Below are positions 1 through 9,900 of a stretch of 42,684 nucleotides of DNA, in pieces. Numbering within the stretch: the stretch's first letter is position 1; each line of letters begins with the position of its first letter. The stretch is from positions 1 to 42,684 of the forward strand of contig MFFQ01000122.1 of NCBI GenBank assembly GCA_001780165.1. The letters run 5' to 3'. A model generated the notes under the pieces. It made no database searches, was not told where the DNA came from, and worked only from the letters and a program-made list of their open reading frames with translations. The DNA comes from Candidatus Eisenbacteria bacterium RBG_16_71_46. Its GTDB lineage: Bacteria > Eisenbacteria > RBG-16-71-46. Both the position numbers and the translations under genes were made by a program.

Positions 1-27
1 CCTTGCCCTCCGGTGTTTGCGGACGGA
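1..27 (+). repeat. Right end of a stop-adjacent palindromic repeat (copy 1, cut by window edge)
   Basis: The first 27 bases match the right arm of the palindromic repeat seen whole at 9995-10118 and 23436-23588. They share the CCTTGCCC core followed by a CGGGCGTTT-like terminal repeat. A second, similar terminal-repeat-like stretch (GGGCGTTCTCAGACGGAGC) follows at about 35-53, so two repeat ends may lie in tandem. It sits about 60 bp beyond the stop of the cytochrome c gene on the minus strand. Most of the copy lies outside the window, so the call rests on a short match. Confidence 0.55.
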
Positions 28-86
28 GCCCGGCGGGCGTTCTCAGACGGAGCTCGGGACTCCGCCGGTGAATCCGAGCGCGGAGC

Positions 87-1337
87 TCACGCCCGGGGCG
101 ACTCGATGCGGCGGATCTGGTAGACCAGCAGCGCGATCAGGATTAGGATCACGACCAGCGATCCACCGAGTCCCACCCGCCGCGTCCGCCAGTCCGCGAG
201 CAACGCGCGCGCCTGGGCCATGGACTTGGTCGCCAGCTCCGACGACGCGGTGATGGCGTCCGAGATCTGGGCGCGGTCGAAGGTGTGCAGCGACACCCGC
301 ACGTTGACGAGCTGGTCGTCGGCCTCGCGCAGCAGGCCGCGCCCGGCCTCGGTGTCCATGCCGAGGCGGTCGGCCACCGCGAGCAGGCTGTCGGCCTCGG
401 CGATCTCGATCTTGAGCCCGTGGAACTGCGGCACCAGGACCGCGGTTGCCCTGCCCCCCGGCGATTCCGGGGTGTGACACTGGCCGCAGACCCCGCCCGG
501 GCCGAGCCCGATCATGGCATCGGTCGGCCGCTGGATGTCGTGATTGCCGTGGCAGGTGGCGCATCCCCGCTTGCCCTCCAGCTCCAGGGCGTGGCTCACG
601 CCGCTCTTCGCGAACAGCTCGCCCTCGCGCCCGTGGCAGTTGCCGCACACCACCGAGATGTCCCGCGTGTTGGGCGGCACCGCGCCGTGGTTGCCGTGGC
701 AGTCGTTGCAGGCGGGGGCCGACAGATCCCCCTTCTCCAGCAGCGCCTTGCCGTGCACGCTGTTGACGTAGAGCGCGTACTGGTTGGTGGGGACGGTGCG
801 TCCCTTCATGTACTGCGAGTTGTGGCACTTCGAGCAGGTGGCGGGGACGTTGGTGGGGTAGACCGGCGAGCGCGGATCCTTGTGCGGGAGGATGCCGTGC
901 ACCCCGTGGCAATTGGTGCAGGTGGCGACCTTGGTGTCGCCTTCCGAGATCTTCTTGCAGTGCACGCTGGTGCGGAACTCGGCCATCGAGAAGACGTACG
1001 GCTGGGGGTTGTACCGCTTCATGAACGCCGCATCCGCGTGGCACTTGGCGCACCACTCGGCGATCTCGCTCCGCTTGGGCGCCCCGCGGAAGCCCTTGTC
1101 GGGGTCCATCGCGGTAATGTCGGGGTCTGAGGCATCGCCGCCATGGCAACCGACGCAGCCCAGGCCGCGCACGGCGTGGATGTCCTCGGCGAAGTGCTCG
1201 GTCGGCGCCGCCATCCGCGGCTCGAGCTCGCGGTGGCAGTCGATGCACGAGTTGCCACCGGCGGCCGCTGCGGGCGCCGGCGTCCCCGCGAGCGTGGAGG
1301 CGGCCAGGAGCAAGAGGATTCCGGCCGCGAATTTCAT
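87..1337 (-). CDS. Membrane-anchored nine-haem cytochrome c
   Basis: A 416-residue exported electron-transfer protein. It begins with a signal peptide ([14 protein letters not shown], then an Ala-rich cleavage region). It carries nine CXXCH haem-binding motifs (CIDCH, CVGCH, CAKCH, CTNCH, CSKCH, CNDCH, CGNCH, CATCH, CGQCH) spread over roughly residues 32-300. A helical stretch follows, then one C-terminal transmembrane helix (about 390-410) ending in a short basic tail. Its ATG overlaps the TGA of the cytochrome b gene (ATGA), so it is the third gene of a Rieske-cytochrome b-cytochrome c operon. It probably takes the place of cytochrome c1/f as electron acceptor of the quinol-oxidising complex, on the outer face of the membrane. 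That role is inferred from gene order. No methionine-ligated cytochrome c1 fold is recognisable. Related multihaem families include NapC/NrfH-type and decahaem proteins, but I cannot assign a named subfamily. Confidence 0.9.
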   Translation of the reverse strand: MKFAAGILLLLAASTLAGTPAPAAAAGGNSCIDCHRELEPRMAAPTEHFAEDIHAVRGLGCVGCHGGDASDPDITAMDPDKGFRGAPKRSEIAEWCAKCHADAAFMKRYNPQPYVFSMAEFRTSVHCKKISEGDTKVATCTNCHGVHGILPHKDPRSPVYPTNVPATCSKCHNSQYMKGRTVPTNQYALYVNSVHGKALLEKGDLSAPACNDCHGNHGAVPPNTRDISVVCGNCHGREGELFAKSGVSHALELEGKRGCATCHGNHDIQRPTDAMIGLGPGGVCGQCHTPESPGGRATAVLVPQFHGLKIEIAEADSLLAVADRLGMDTEAGRGLLREADDQLVNVRVSLHTFDRAQISDAITASSELATKSMAQARALLADWRTRRVGLGGSLVVILILIALLVYQIRRIESPRA

Positions 1338-2407
1338 GGGGTGCCCCCGCGGTAGACCATCAAGGTGAACACCGTCACGTAGAGGATCGCGATCACGCCG
1401 ACGATCCGCCAGAACCGCGCGCGCGGTCCGATGCCGCGCACATCGTCGAGGAACGGCACCACCAGCCACACCATCCCGGCCAGGCCGATCCCGAGGATGC
1501 CCACCAACTCGCCTTCGAGGCCGAGGATGTGCGACGGCAGCATGCGGAGCGTCTGGAACATCCATCCGAAGTACCACTCCGGCTTGATCCCGGCGGGTGC
1601 CGGCACGTAGGGGTCGGCCTTGATCCCCAACTCCCAGGGGAACAGCGCGGCGAGCAGCGCGAGCAGCCCCAAGGCTGCCAGCCATCCCACCATGTCGCGC
1701 AGCAGGAAGTTGGGAACGAACTTCATGCGCGGCGGCGGCGTGGGCCCCTGCTCGACCGAGGGCGGCACGCTCATGCCATGGCGCTGCACCAGGTAGAGGT
1801 GCATCCCGAGGATCAGCGTCGTGACCGCCGGCAGGATGGCGACGTGAAAGCCGAAGAACCGCGTGAGCGTGCCACCCGTGATCTGGTCGCCGCCGCGCAG
1901 GAAGCGGAGCAAGAAGTGCCCGACGCCCGGCACCGCCCCGACGATGTCGGTGCCGACCTTGGTGGCGAAGAACGCGAGCTGGTTCCAGGGCAGCAGGTAG
2001 CCGCTGAAGCCGAAGGCCATGCTCAGGCCGAGCAGGACCATGCCCGAGAGCCAGGTGACCTCGCGCGGCGTGCGGTAGGATTTCATCAGGAAGGTGCTGA
2101 ACATGTGGATCATGGCGGCGCCGATCATGAGGTTTGCGCTCCACGAGTGGATGGAGCGGATCAGCCAGCCGAACGACACCTGCGTCATCAGAAAGCGGAC
2201 GCTCTCGTAGGCTTCGTCGGCGCTCGCGCGGTAGTAGAGCAGCAGCAGGATGCCGGTCACGACCTGGACCCCGAAGAGGAACAGGGTCATCCCGCCCCAG
2301 TAGTACCAGAAGCTGTGGCGGTGGACGGGGACGTCCTTCTTCTCGACGAGGTGCTGGATCTCGTCGAGTCCGAGCCGGTCGCGCAGCCACTCGCGCACCG
2401 AGCCCAT
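1334..2407 (-). CDS. petB: Cytochrome b (fused b6/subunit IV type) of a bc complex
   Basis: A 357-residue polytopic membrane protein that oxidises quinol and carries two b haems in the quinol:cytochrome c oxidoreductase. The N-terminal four-helix half contains the paired haem-ligand histidines (IHSW...MIHMF near residues 85-105 and FFGFH...GMHLY near 185-205). The C-terminal half contains the quinol-site PEWYF motif ([17 protein letters not shown], about residue 275), which is normally on subunit IV in b6f complexes. Both halves are therefore on one chain. The start ATG overlaps the Rieske stop (TGATG) and its own stop overlaps the cytochrome c start (ATGA), which implies translational coupling across the operon. 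The length is slightly short for mitochondrial-type cytochrome b, consistent with three helices in the second half. The family assignment is secure; the gene symbol follows the b6-like organisation. Confidence 0.95.
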   Translation of the reverse strand: MGSVREWLRDRLGLDEIQHLVEKKDVPVHRHSFWYYWGGMTLFLFGVQVVTGILLLLYYRASADEAYESVRFLMTQVSFGWLIRSIHSWSANLMIGAAMIHMFSTFLMKSYRTPREVTWLSGMVLLGLSMAFGFSGYLLPWNQLAFFATKVGTDIVGAVPGVGHFLLRFLRGGDQITGGTLTRFFGFHVAILPAVTTLILGMHLYLVQRHGMSVPPSVEQGPTPPPRMKFVPNFLLRDMVGWLAALGLLALLAALFPWELGIKADPYVPAPAGIKPEWYFGWMFQTLRMLPSHILGLEGELVGILGIGLAGMVWLVVPFLDDVRGIGPRARFWRIVGVIAILYVTVFTLMVYRGGTP

Positions 2408-2838
2408 CAGGCCGTCTGCGCCTTCTCGACCACGACTTCGTCGCCGGCGAGGTGCACGTCATACCGCTCCAGCGGCCGCGGCGGGGGCCCGCTGACGTTG
2501 CGTCCCTCGAGGTCGTAGAACCCGTCGTGGCACGCGCACCAGATCATCCTCTCGCCTGGGCGGTACTGCACGGTGCAGCCCAGGTGGGTGCAGACCGCGG
2601 AAAAGGCGCGATAGCTCCCGTCGGGGTTGCGGATCAGGATTCCCGGCTCGCCGCCGAAGGGAAAGATCTTGAATGCGCCGGGCGCGAGCTCGTCGCCCCG
2701 CGCCGCGTTCACCCGCCGCGTGGCCGCTTCGGGCATCTCCGGGGGCACCAGGTAGCGCACGACCGGGTAGAGGACGAACGCCCCCACCGTCGTGCCCGAA
2801 ATCCAGAACAGCCAGTCGAGGAAATCGCGACGCTTCAC
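2407..2838 (-). CDS. petC: Rieske [2Fe-2S] protein of a bc complex
   Basis: A 143-residue Rieske subunit passing electrons from quinol in cytochrome b to the cytochrome c subunit. The cluster ligands are visible as CTHLGC and CACHDG, followed by the Pro-rich loop GPPPRPL. The N-terminus [11 protein letters not shown] resembles a twin-arginine signal-anchor, as is usual for Rieske proteins, followed by a hydrophobic helix (about residues 8-30). The start is GTG at 2838; no better in-frame start precedes the signal. It is the first gene of the three-gene operon, and its stop overlaps the cytochrome b start. The 63 bases upstream are very GC-rich and show no convincing promoter, so expression may come from the receiver-like gene upstream. 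Confidence 0.93.
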   Translation of the reverse strand: MKRRDFLDWLFWISGTTVGAFVLYPVVRYLVPPEMPEAATRRVNAARGDELAPGAFKIFPFGGEPGILIRNPDGSYRAFSAVCTHLGCTVQYRPGERMIWCACHDGFYDLEGRNVSGPPPRPLERYDVHLAGDEVVVEKAQTA

Positions 2839-2901
2839 ACGGGGCCCGCTTCTGCGCCGGGGCAGCGGCGCGGCTGGGTGCTGCGTGCCGGAATGTGCCG
2901 G

Positions 2902-3300
2902 TTAGCGCGGCGTGATCGAATGACCAGTGCCCGAACGGCCGCGATGATCGAGAGCCGCCTGCAGCGCGTCGCACATCTCGGACGCGTCCACCGGGCAGAC
3001 GGCATAATATATGGGTCGGAGTTCCTGCGCCAATTTTTGAGTGATCAGGGAGCCCTCGTTCGCGACCAGGACCAGCGGGAGATCGCGCGCGATGCGGCGC
3101 ACCAGGTGGAGCAGGCCGAGGTCATCCTCGGCGGTGGCGTCCAGGCCGAAGATGAGGGCATCGGGACGGCCCTGCATCACCCTTTCGAGCAGGATCTGCC
3201 CGTCCTGGCAGCGCTCGATCTCGATGGCGGTCCCGTGCGCCGCGATGGGAGTCCCAGCCCACTCGACGCCGGGAGGAGCGTAGACGATCACTCGAGGCAA
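2902..3300 (-). CDS. Degenerate response-regulator receiver-like protein
   Basis: About 132 residues with the alternating strand/helix pattern of a CheY-like receiver domain: RVIVYAPP, then a helix, PDALIFGLD, then LPLVLVANEG and a final helix. The start chosen is TTG at 3300, because AAGGAG lies seven bases upstream and the protein pattern begins exactly there; longer readings upstream are low-complexity. The domain looks inactive as a phospho-acceptor. The N-terminal acidic pair is missing. The residue at the usual Asp position after PDALIF is Gly, with an Asp two residues later, and the conserved Lys loop reads VANEG. It has no output domain. It lies 63 bp upstream of the Rieske operon on the same strand and may be co-transcribed. 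The fold assignment is by pattern only and the function is unknown. Confidence 0.6.
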   Translation of the reverse strand: MPRVIVYAPPGVEWAGTPIAAHGTAIEIERCQDGQILLERVMQGRPDALIFGLDATAEDDLGLLHLVRRIARDLPLVLVANEGSLITQKLAQELRPIYYAVCPVDASEMCDALQAALDHRGRSGTGHSITPR

Positions 3301-3796
3301 CGACGGTCTCCTTGGTGCTTCCCCGGCCCCCGCGACGCGCCCGGGCGACACGACACCCCGCGGGACGGGGTGGCCGTGCCGCGTCGCCGGTGCGCGGCTG
3401 CGGGCACTCGGCCGAATTGCTGGGGCAACCGCTCCGGCCGCCACTGGCCGTTCCCGCTCCTGCAATGACCGCTGTCGCGCAGGGCGGGAAGGGAGAGCGG
3501 TTGCTGAATCCTGGAGTGAGGCAATGCGCGTGCCGGGCGCTTCCGGGGGGTCGCCGATTCCGGAATCGCTTGCGCGGCAAGGTGCTCTTGATCCCGCGCG
3601 GTGGTGGGGGCCGCCGAGAATCATCTGTCGGGGCTGTCAGGCTGGCATGGCCAGGTGCCGGTTCGGCGCACGGGAAAGCGGGGACGCCGCGTGACCCATC
3701 GGCGGGCCGGTGGCGAGCCCCGCGGCGGCCGGAACGCAGGCCGCGGCGGCCGGATCGGCACCGCGCCCTCGTGCCCGCCGTGGGGTGGGCACGCGC
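3301..3796. other. Gene-free 0.5 kb stretch between otsA and the receiver-like gene
   Basis: Reading frames in both directions here are low-complexity Arg/Pro/Gly translations of GC-rich DNA with no domain pattern, so I place no gene. On the minus strand it would be the leader of the receiver-like gene. It contains one possible sigma-54-type promoter (3521-3534). A GC-rich tract with repeated GCGGCCGG words lies at about 3719-3755, just after the otsA stop, and could help termination. Confidence 0.5.
3521..3534 (-). promoter_or_regulatory. Possible sigma-54 (-24/-12) promoter
   Basis: On the minus strand the sequence GGCACGCGCATTGC has the GG and GC doublets at the ten-base spacing of sigma-54 promoters (consensus TGGCAC-N5-TTGCW). 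It would transcribe toward the receiver-like gene with a leader of about 210 bases. In DNA this GC-rich the match could be chance, and no enhancer-binding protein or its binding sites are recognisable nearby. Confidence 0.22.
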
Positions 3797-5383
3797 TCAG
3801 CCGCCGTGCGCCTCGAGCGGGTCGATTCCGGGCGTGCGCAGCGTCAGGCGCTGGACGGTGTCGAACACCTCGATCGCCCAGTCGAAGATGTTGTGCCGGA
3901 GCACGGTCTCGCGCAGCGCGGCCATGCGCTCGCGGCGGCTTCCCTCCGGCTCGGTCAAGGCGCCGTGGTAGACGTCGGCCATCCCCTCGCGGTCGTAGGG
4001 AGAGGCGATCCAGGCGCGTTCGAGCTCGCGCGCGGCGCCGGTGAAGGGCGAGAGCACCAGGGCGCCGTCGAGGTCGGGGGTGGCGGCGAGGTACTCCTTC
4101 GCCACGAGGTTCATGCCGTCGTGAAGCGAGGTGACCGCGCACAGGTCCGCCATGCGGTAGTAGGCCACCAGGTCGCGGAAATCGAGGTTGGTTTCCAGCA
4201 GGTGTACGGTGGGCCCCCCCGGCCGCGGGAAGCGCTGGTTGATGCGCTGGGCGAGCGCGCGGGTGCGCAGCAGGACATCGCGGTACTCCTTGAGCTCGAT
4301 GCGCGAGGGCACGCCGATCTGGATGAAGCAGAACCGCCCGATCCACTCCGGGTACTTCTCGAAGAACCGCTCGAGGGCCTCGAGTCGCTCGGGGATGCCC
4401 TTGGTGTAGTCGAGGCGGTCGACGCCGAGCCCGACGCGGCAGCCTTCGAGACCCAGATGCGAACGGATCGCCCGCTCCGCGACCCGCGCCTCTTCGGATT
4501 CCGCCATGGGCGCGATCTCGTCGGTATTGACGCCGATCGGGAAGTGGCGCACCCACGTGCGACTGCCGCCGCGGTGCACGGCGAGCTGCTCGTGGTCCAC
4601 CCGGGCCTCGAGCGCGGCGGCGACGTTGTCGAGGAAGTTGAGCGCGTGGGCGCGGATGTGAAAGGCGATCATGTCGTTCGCCAGCATGCCCTCGAGCAGC
4701 TCGTCGCGCCACGGCAGGATGCGGAACACCTCGGGGTTGGGCCAGGGGATGTGCCAGAACAGCGCCACCTCGAGGTCGGGACGGCGCTCCTTGAGGGTGC
4801 GGGCCGCCAGCGCCAGGTGGTAGTCCTGGATGAAGACGAACGCGGGCTGATCGGCCACCTCGGCGAGCACGGCCTCGGCGAAGCGCTGGTTGATCTCGCG
4901 GTAGCGTTGCCACTCCTCGAGCCGGAAGCGCGGCCGGACGTAGACGATGTGGCACAACGGCCACAGCGCGCCGTTGGAGAAGCCCGAGTAGTAGCGGGCA
5001 TGGTCCTCGCGCGAGAGCCATACGCGGCGCAAGGTGTAGGCGGGGGCCTCGGGCGGGCAGGCGATGCGGCCGTGACGGTCCACGGTGGCGCGGTCGGCGT
5101 TGCCGTTGCCGTGCGCGACCCAGACCCCGCCCAGGGCCTGGCTCACCGAATCGAGCGCCACGGTGAGCCCCCCGGCATTGCGCACCACGCGGATTTCACC
5201 GCCCTCGCGCACGTGGGTGTAGGGCTCGCGGTTCGAGACCACCACCAGCTTGCGGTCGCGCATGTGGGCGCGCGCCCACCGCACCAGGTCCTCGCGCGTC
5301 GTGCGGTGCAGTCCACGCTCGGCGGTGGGGGAGTCCTCGGCGTGCTCGCCGGCCCGCCGTAATTGGTCCAGAGGGGTGGTCAT
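3797..5383 (-). CDS. otsA: Trehalose-6-phosphate synthase (GT20)
   Basis: A 528-residue glycosyltransferase family 20 protein that makes trehalose-6-phosphate from a nucleoside diphosphate glucose and glucose-6-phosphate. Family motifs are in order: VVVSNREPYTHV (about residue 47), WVAHGNG, LWPLCHIVYVRP, FIQDYHLALA, FWHIPWPNPEVFR, the nucleotide-sugar site GVDRLDYTKGIPERL (about 310), and DGMNLVAKEYLA (about 430). A 45-residue N-terminal extension precedes the conserved core. The start ATG at 5383 has AGGAGG five bases upstream. No trehalose phosphatase (OtsB) domain is fused and no otsB is adjacent, so the phosphatase must lie elsewhere. The gene is divergent from the antiporter gene. Trehalose synthesis next to a cation antiporter would fit osmotic or desiccation stress, but that link is only contextual. 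Confidence 0.95.
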   Translation of the reverse strand: MTTPLDQLRRAGEHAEDSPTAERGLHRTTREDLVRWARAHMRDRKLVVVSNREPYTHVREGGEIRVVRNAGGLTVALDSVSQALGGVWVAHGNGNADRATVDRHGRIACPPEAPAYTLRRVWLSREDHARYYSGFSNGALWPLCHIVYVRPRFRLEEWQRYREINQRFAEAVLAEVADQPAFVFIQDYHLALAARTLKERRPDLEVALFWHIPWPNPEVFRILPWRDELLEGMLANDMIAFHIRAHALNFLDNVAAALEARVDHEQLAVHRGGSRTWVRHFPIGVNTDEIAPMAESEEARVAERAIRSHLGLEGCRVGLGVDRLDYTKGIPERLEALERFFEKYPEWIGRFCFIQIGVPSRIELKEYRDVLLRTRALAQRINQRFPRPGGPTVHLLETNLDFRDLVAYYRMADLCAVTSLHDGMNLVAKEYLAATPDLDGALVLSPFTGAARELERAWIASPYDREGMADVYHGALTEPEGSRRERMAALRETVLRHNIFDWAIEVFDTVQRLTLRTPGIDPLEAHGG

Positions 5384-5437
5384 CGGCGCCTCCTGGGGTT
5401 GGGCCGAAGGGAGGGCCGCCACGTCGGCGACGGCGCC

Positions 5438-5443
5438 ACTATA
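5438..5443 (-). promoter_or_regulatory. Candidate -10 element for otsA
   Basis: TATAGT on the minus strand, 55 bases before the otsA start, stands out in an otherwise GC-rich spacer between divergent genes. No good -35 hexamer lies 16-18 bases upstream, so this may be a weak or activator-dependent promoter. Confidence 0.35.
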
Positions 5444-5533
5444 CCCCATGCCGCCGGTATTCCCGCATGCGCCACCGCGTCCTGCCGGTTTCGCTCGACC
5501 CGGACCCCCCGAATGCGCTATCAAGCGGAGTCT

Positions 5534-6880
5534 ATGCGCATCCGCCGGCTTCACCGCTCGCTGCTGCTGCCCGTCGTGCTCGCGGCGGTGCTGGTTCCCG
5601 CACTCGCCCGCGCCGCGAGCGCCCCGGGCGAGGTGAACATGCTGCCGATCCTCGAGGGCCTGGTGCTGATCCTGGTCGGCGCCAAGCTCGGCGCCGCGCT
5701 CATGCTGCGCTTCAACCTCCCCGCGGTGCTGGGCGAGCTGGGAGTCGGCGTGCTCATCGGCAATCTCGGACTCCTGGGCTACCACGAGCTGGACGTGCTG
5801 CGCACCCTGCCCGGCCTCGACATCCTGGCTCAGATCGGCGTGCTCTTCCTGCTGTTCGAAGTCGGGCTCGAATCGAATCTCGACGACATGCTGCGCGTGG
5901 GCTGGTCCTCGGTGCTGGTCGCCGTGCTCGGAATCGTCGCTCCGATCGTGCTCGGCTTCGCGGTCTCCTATGGTTTCTTCCCCGGCCATCGCGCGCTCAC
6001 CCACTGGTTCGTCGGCGCCACGCTGTGCGCGACGAGCGTCGGCATCACCGCCCGCGTGCTGTCGGAGCTGGGTCGCATCAAGAGCAAGGAGGGCCGCATC
6101 ATCCTCGGCGCCGCGGTGCTCGACGACGTGCTCGGCCTGATCGTGCTCGCCGTGATCGCCGGCATCATCCAGGCGGTCAACCGCGGCGGCGCGTTCGGCG
6201 CGATGTCGGTGGTCTGGATCGTGGTCAAATCGGTGGTGTTCCTGGTCGGCGCGCTGCTCATCGGCCGGTGGCTGTCCCCGCGCGCGTTCCGGCTGGCGAC
6301 GCGGCTGCGCGGCGAGGGATACCTGCTCTCGATCTCGCTCATGTTCTGCTTCGGGCTCGCGTTCCTCGCCGGCAAGGCGGGGCTCGCGCCCATCGTCGGC
6401 GCCTTCGCCGCGGGCATCGTCCTCGAAGAGGTCCACTACGCGGACTTGCGCGCTCGCGACCACCGCAACCGCGACATTCCCCAGCTGCTCGAGCCGCTCG
6501 CCGTGTTCCTGGTGCCGGTGTTCTTCGTGCTCATGGGGATGAAAGTGGACCTCGGCGTGTTCGGCAAGCCCGCGGTGCTGGGCTTCGCCGCCGCGCTCAC
6601 CGTGGCTGCGGTGGTGGGCAAGCAGGCATGTTCGCTCGGCGTGCTCGAGAAGGGCGCCGACCGGCTCGCGGTGGGGCTCGGGATGATCCCGCGCGGCGAG
6701 GTGGGCCTGATCTTCGCCGGCATCGGCTCGTCGCTGCTCCTCGGCGGCGAGCGCGTGGTGGACGACGAGGTGTTCTCGGCGGTGGTCGTGATGGTGGCGA
6801 TCACCACCATGCTCACTCCGCCGCTGCTGGTATGGCGCTTGCGCCAGATCGACGCCCGGACGCCGGTGCCGCGTGGCTGA
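5534..6880 (+). CDS. CPA2-family cation/proton antiporter (Kef/NapA-like)
   Basis: A 448-residue inner-membrane antiporter. After a hydrophobic Ala-rich N-terminus (possibly a signal or first helix) come about 12 transmembrane segments. Characteristic CPA2 stretches are visible: LPAVLGELGVGVLIG, LFLLFEVGLESNLDDM, ATSVGITARVL, and the ion-binding DDVLGLIVLA, whose DD pair is the substrate-binding dyad of electrogenic members. The C-terminal half has GLAPIVGAFAAGIVL and IPRGEVGLIFAGIG. No C-terminal RCK/TrkA-N domain is present, which argues against a glutathione-gated KefB/C and for a NapA-like Na+(K+)/H+ exchanger. The start ATG at 5534 has GGAG three bases upstream. The gene is divergent from otsA and followed after 115 bp by the TPR-CHAT gene on the same strand. 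Confidence 0.9.
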   Translation: MRIRRLHRSLLLPVVLAAVLVPALARAASAPGEVNMLPILEGLVLILVGAKLGAALMLRFNLPAVLGELGVGVLIGNLGLLGYHELDVLRTLPGLDILAQIGVLFLLFEVGLESNLDDMLRVGWSSVLVAVLGIVAPIVLGFAVSYGFFPGHRALTHWFVGATLCATSVGITARVLSELGRIKSKEGRIILGAAVLDDVLGLIVLAVIAGIIQAVNRGGAFGAMSVVWIVVKSVVFLVGALLIGRWLSPRAFRLATRLRGEGYLLSISLMFCFGLAFLAGKAGLAPIVGAFAAGIVLEEVHYADLRARDHRNRDIPQLLEPLAVFLVPVFFVLMGMKVDLGVFGKPAVLGFAAALTVAAVVGKQACSLGVLEKGADRLAVGLGMIPRGEVGLIFAGIGSSLLLGGERVVDDEVFSAVVVMVAITTMLTPPLLVWRLRQIDARTPVPRG

Positions 6881-6995
6881 TCGGGAGCCCGGCCTGCCGC
6901 CGGGTCGCGCCCGCGGTGGGCCGGTGGAGAATCGGGTCCGCCGGCGCGGGTGGTCACGCCGTGCGCGGCTGCCGAACGCCAAGAGGAAGGGAACC

Positions 6996-9900
6996 ATGCG
7001 CCTTGGCCCCGCCGGTCTCGCGCCGGCCCTGATCGCCGTCGCCGTCGCCCTCGCCCCCGCGGGCCCCGTCCGGGCGCAGAGCTACGCGCGATTCGCCGGG
7101 GCCGACAGCGCGCTCGCCCCGGCCCTGCGCGCGGCGGGCGCGGGGTTCGAGGGCGCCTGGAACGACCTCCTGGTGAGCGAGCTGCGCGCGCGCCTCGCCC
7201 GCGCCGACTCGGCCGCACGGCTGCTCGACCTCGCGCGCGGCATCGCCGCCGCCGAGCCCGGGGCACTCGGCAGCCGCATCGCGGCCGACGCGCTCGCCCT
7301 GCGCGACGGCTGGAGCCCGCTCCAGCGTCGGGTGCGCATTCGGGCCGCGGCGACCGAGTCGCTGGCGGCACTGGCGCGCGGCCGCCGCGACTTCGACCGC
7401 ACCGACAGCCTCTTCCATGCCGCGCTCGCCGATTACCGCCGCCTGGGCGAGCGGCGTCGCGAGGCGTGGGTCCTCGGCAGCCTCGGCGTGAACGCGTTCA
7501 TCGCCGGCCGCTACCCGCGGGCCGAGAGCCTCTACCGCGAGGCCCTCACCGCGCGGCTGGCGATCGGCGACGAGGCCATGATCGGCAATACGCTCAACGC
7601 GCTCGGCAGCACCCACTACCTCCTCGGGCGCTACTCCGACGCGTACGATTACTTCCAGCAGGCCCGCGCGGTGCGCGAGCGCACCGGTGAAGGGGCGGCG
7701 CTCGGGGCGACCCTCAACTACCTCGGCCTGGCCGCCGAAGCGCTGGGAAGGCCCGACTCCGCCCGGGTGTGGTTCGCACGCGCGCTGGAGCTGACGGTGA
7801 CGGGCGGAGACAGCGTCCGGACCGCGGAGGTGCTGGTCAATACCGCGCGCCTGCTCGGGAGTCAGGATCGGGTGGGGCAGGCGCTTCCGCTCTACGAGCG
7901 TGCGCTCGGGATCGCGCGCGCGGCGGGCGACGTCCGGACGCAAGCGGTGGTCCAGCAGAACGTCGCCGAGCTGCTGCGGGGGCAGGGCCGCCATAGCGAG
8001 GCGGTGGCGCGCCTCGAGGACGCCGCGTCGCTGCGCCTCCGCCTGCGGGACATGCGCGGGCTGATCTTCACCTCGATCGGGCTCGGGCGCGCGTGGCTCG
8101 GGCTCTCCGATCCACAGCGGGCGCGGCCGCCGCTCGAGCGGGCGCTCGGCCTCGCCGACTCGCTCGGGGACCGCACGATGAAGGCGCGGGCGCTGAACAA
8201 CCTCGCGCTCGTCGCGCGCCAGGAGGGCGACGCCACGGGCGCGCAGCATGCGGCCGAGCAGTCGCTCGCCGCGGCCGACTCGGCCTCGGACTCCCTCGCG
8301 GTGCACGAAGCGCTCGTGACCCTGGGAGAGCTCGCGCACGATCGCGGGGATCTCACCGCGGCCGACGCCTGGTTCGCGCGCGCGGCGGCCACCAGCTCGG
8401 GGCTCGGCGCGGGCGGCGGCGCCATCGGCCAGGCCAGCCTCGCCGAGGTGCAGGCTCTGGACGAGATCAATCTCGGTGTCGTCCGCCGGGAGCGCGGGCA
8501 GGGTGACGCCGCGGCGGAGCATTTCCGGCGGGCGCTCGCGGTGGCCGAGGCCGGCCACAACGACGACATCGTGTGGCCGGCGCTGCTCGGCCTCGGGGAC
8601 GTTGCCGAGCACGGCGAGGATCCGGTCGCGGCGCTGGCCTGGTACCGTCGCGCGGCGGCGATGATCGACACCCTGCGTGCGCGTCAGGGCGAGGAGGGCG
8701 CGTCGATCACGCTGTTCTCGAGGCGGCTGTTCGCCTACGAGGCGCTCATCGCCCTGCTCGGCCGGCTCGACCCCCAGTACCCGGACAGCGGCTTCGCCGC
8801 CGAGGCGTTCGCCTGGTCCGAGCGCGCCCGGGCGCGCGCGTTCCTCGACCTGGTGGCGGCCAGCGGCCGCGAGACCGTGCCCCCGCGGCCGTTGACGCTG
8901 ATCCAGGCCCAGGGCCTGCTCGGCGAACGCGACGCGCTGATCGAGTACAGCCTCGGCGACAGCAGCTCGTCCATGTGGGTGGTGACCCGCGGCGCCTGGC
9001 GCCGCTTCACGCTGCCGCCGCGCCCGGGGCTCAAGACCCGCGCCGAGCTGCTGCGCCGAGGGCTCGCCGACCCGCGCCGGGCGGAGGCCCGGGGCACGCG
9101 GGCGGCGGCGCACGCCCTCTACCAGGCGCTGATCGAGCCCGCCGCGCCGATGCTGAGGCGCGTGGACCATCTGATCGTGGCGCCGGACGGCGTGCTCGCG
9201 CTGATCCCGTTCGAGGCGCTCCTGGCCGAGGAGCCGGCCGAGGGCCGGCCGCCGAAGCGTGGCGCCTACCTGCTCGAGCGCTACCAGATCTCCTACGCGC
9301 CGTCGGCCACGGCCCTCGCCGCGCACCGCATCGGCGGCGACGGCCGGGGCGTCATGGCGGTGGGGAACCCGGCCTTCGCCTCCGCGTCCGACAGCGCCGT
9401 GGCGGGCCCGCTCCTGCCGCCGCTCCCGGCGACGGCGACCGAGCTGGAGAGCCTCGAGCGGCTCGCCGGGAGCCGCCCGCTCAGCGTGCTCGCGGGCGCC
9501 GAGGCGACGCGGGCGCGCGTGCTCGCCGACCCCGCGCTCGGCACCGCGGGCGTCATCCACATCGCCACCCACGGCGAGGCCAACGAGACCGAGCCCGCGC
9601 GCTCGGGGCTCTGGCTGGCCGCCGCCGCGGGCGGGGGCGGACCCGGCTTCCTCTCGGTGGGCGACATCCTCGGGCTCGACCTCCATGCCGGGCTGGTGAC
9701 GCTCTCGGCGTGCGAGACCGGGCTCGGTCGCCTCGAGCGCGGCGAGGGCGTGCTCGGCCTCACCCGCGCGTTCATGGCCGCCGGGGCCCAGAGCGTGGTG
9801 GTGAGCTTGTGGAAGGTGAACGACCGCTCCACCGCGCGGCTGATGGAGCGCTTCTACCGCGGGCTGCTCCCGGGCCGCGACTCGCGCGCGCGCGCGCTGG

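Noticed and set aside
5384-6997. Long minus-strand frame continuing upstream of otsA, opposite the antiporter gene
   Set aside because: It is a mirror of the antiporter codons: His/Asp/Glu/Arg-rich with no family pattern. The otsA start with AGGAGG is at 5383.
6954-9686. 910-codon minus-strand frame opposite the TPR-CHAT gene
   Set aside because: The composition is Arg/Gly/Glu-rich without motifs; the plus strand has a signal peptide, TPRs and an intact CHAT domain.
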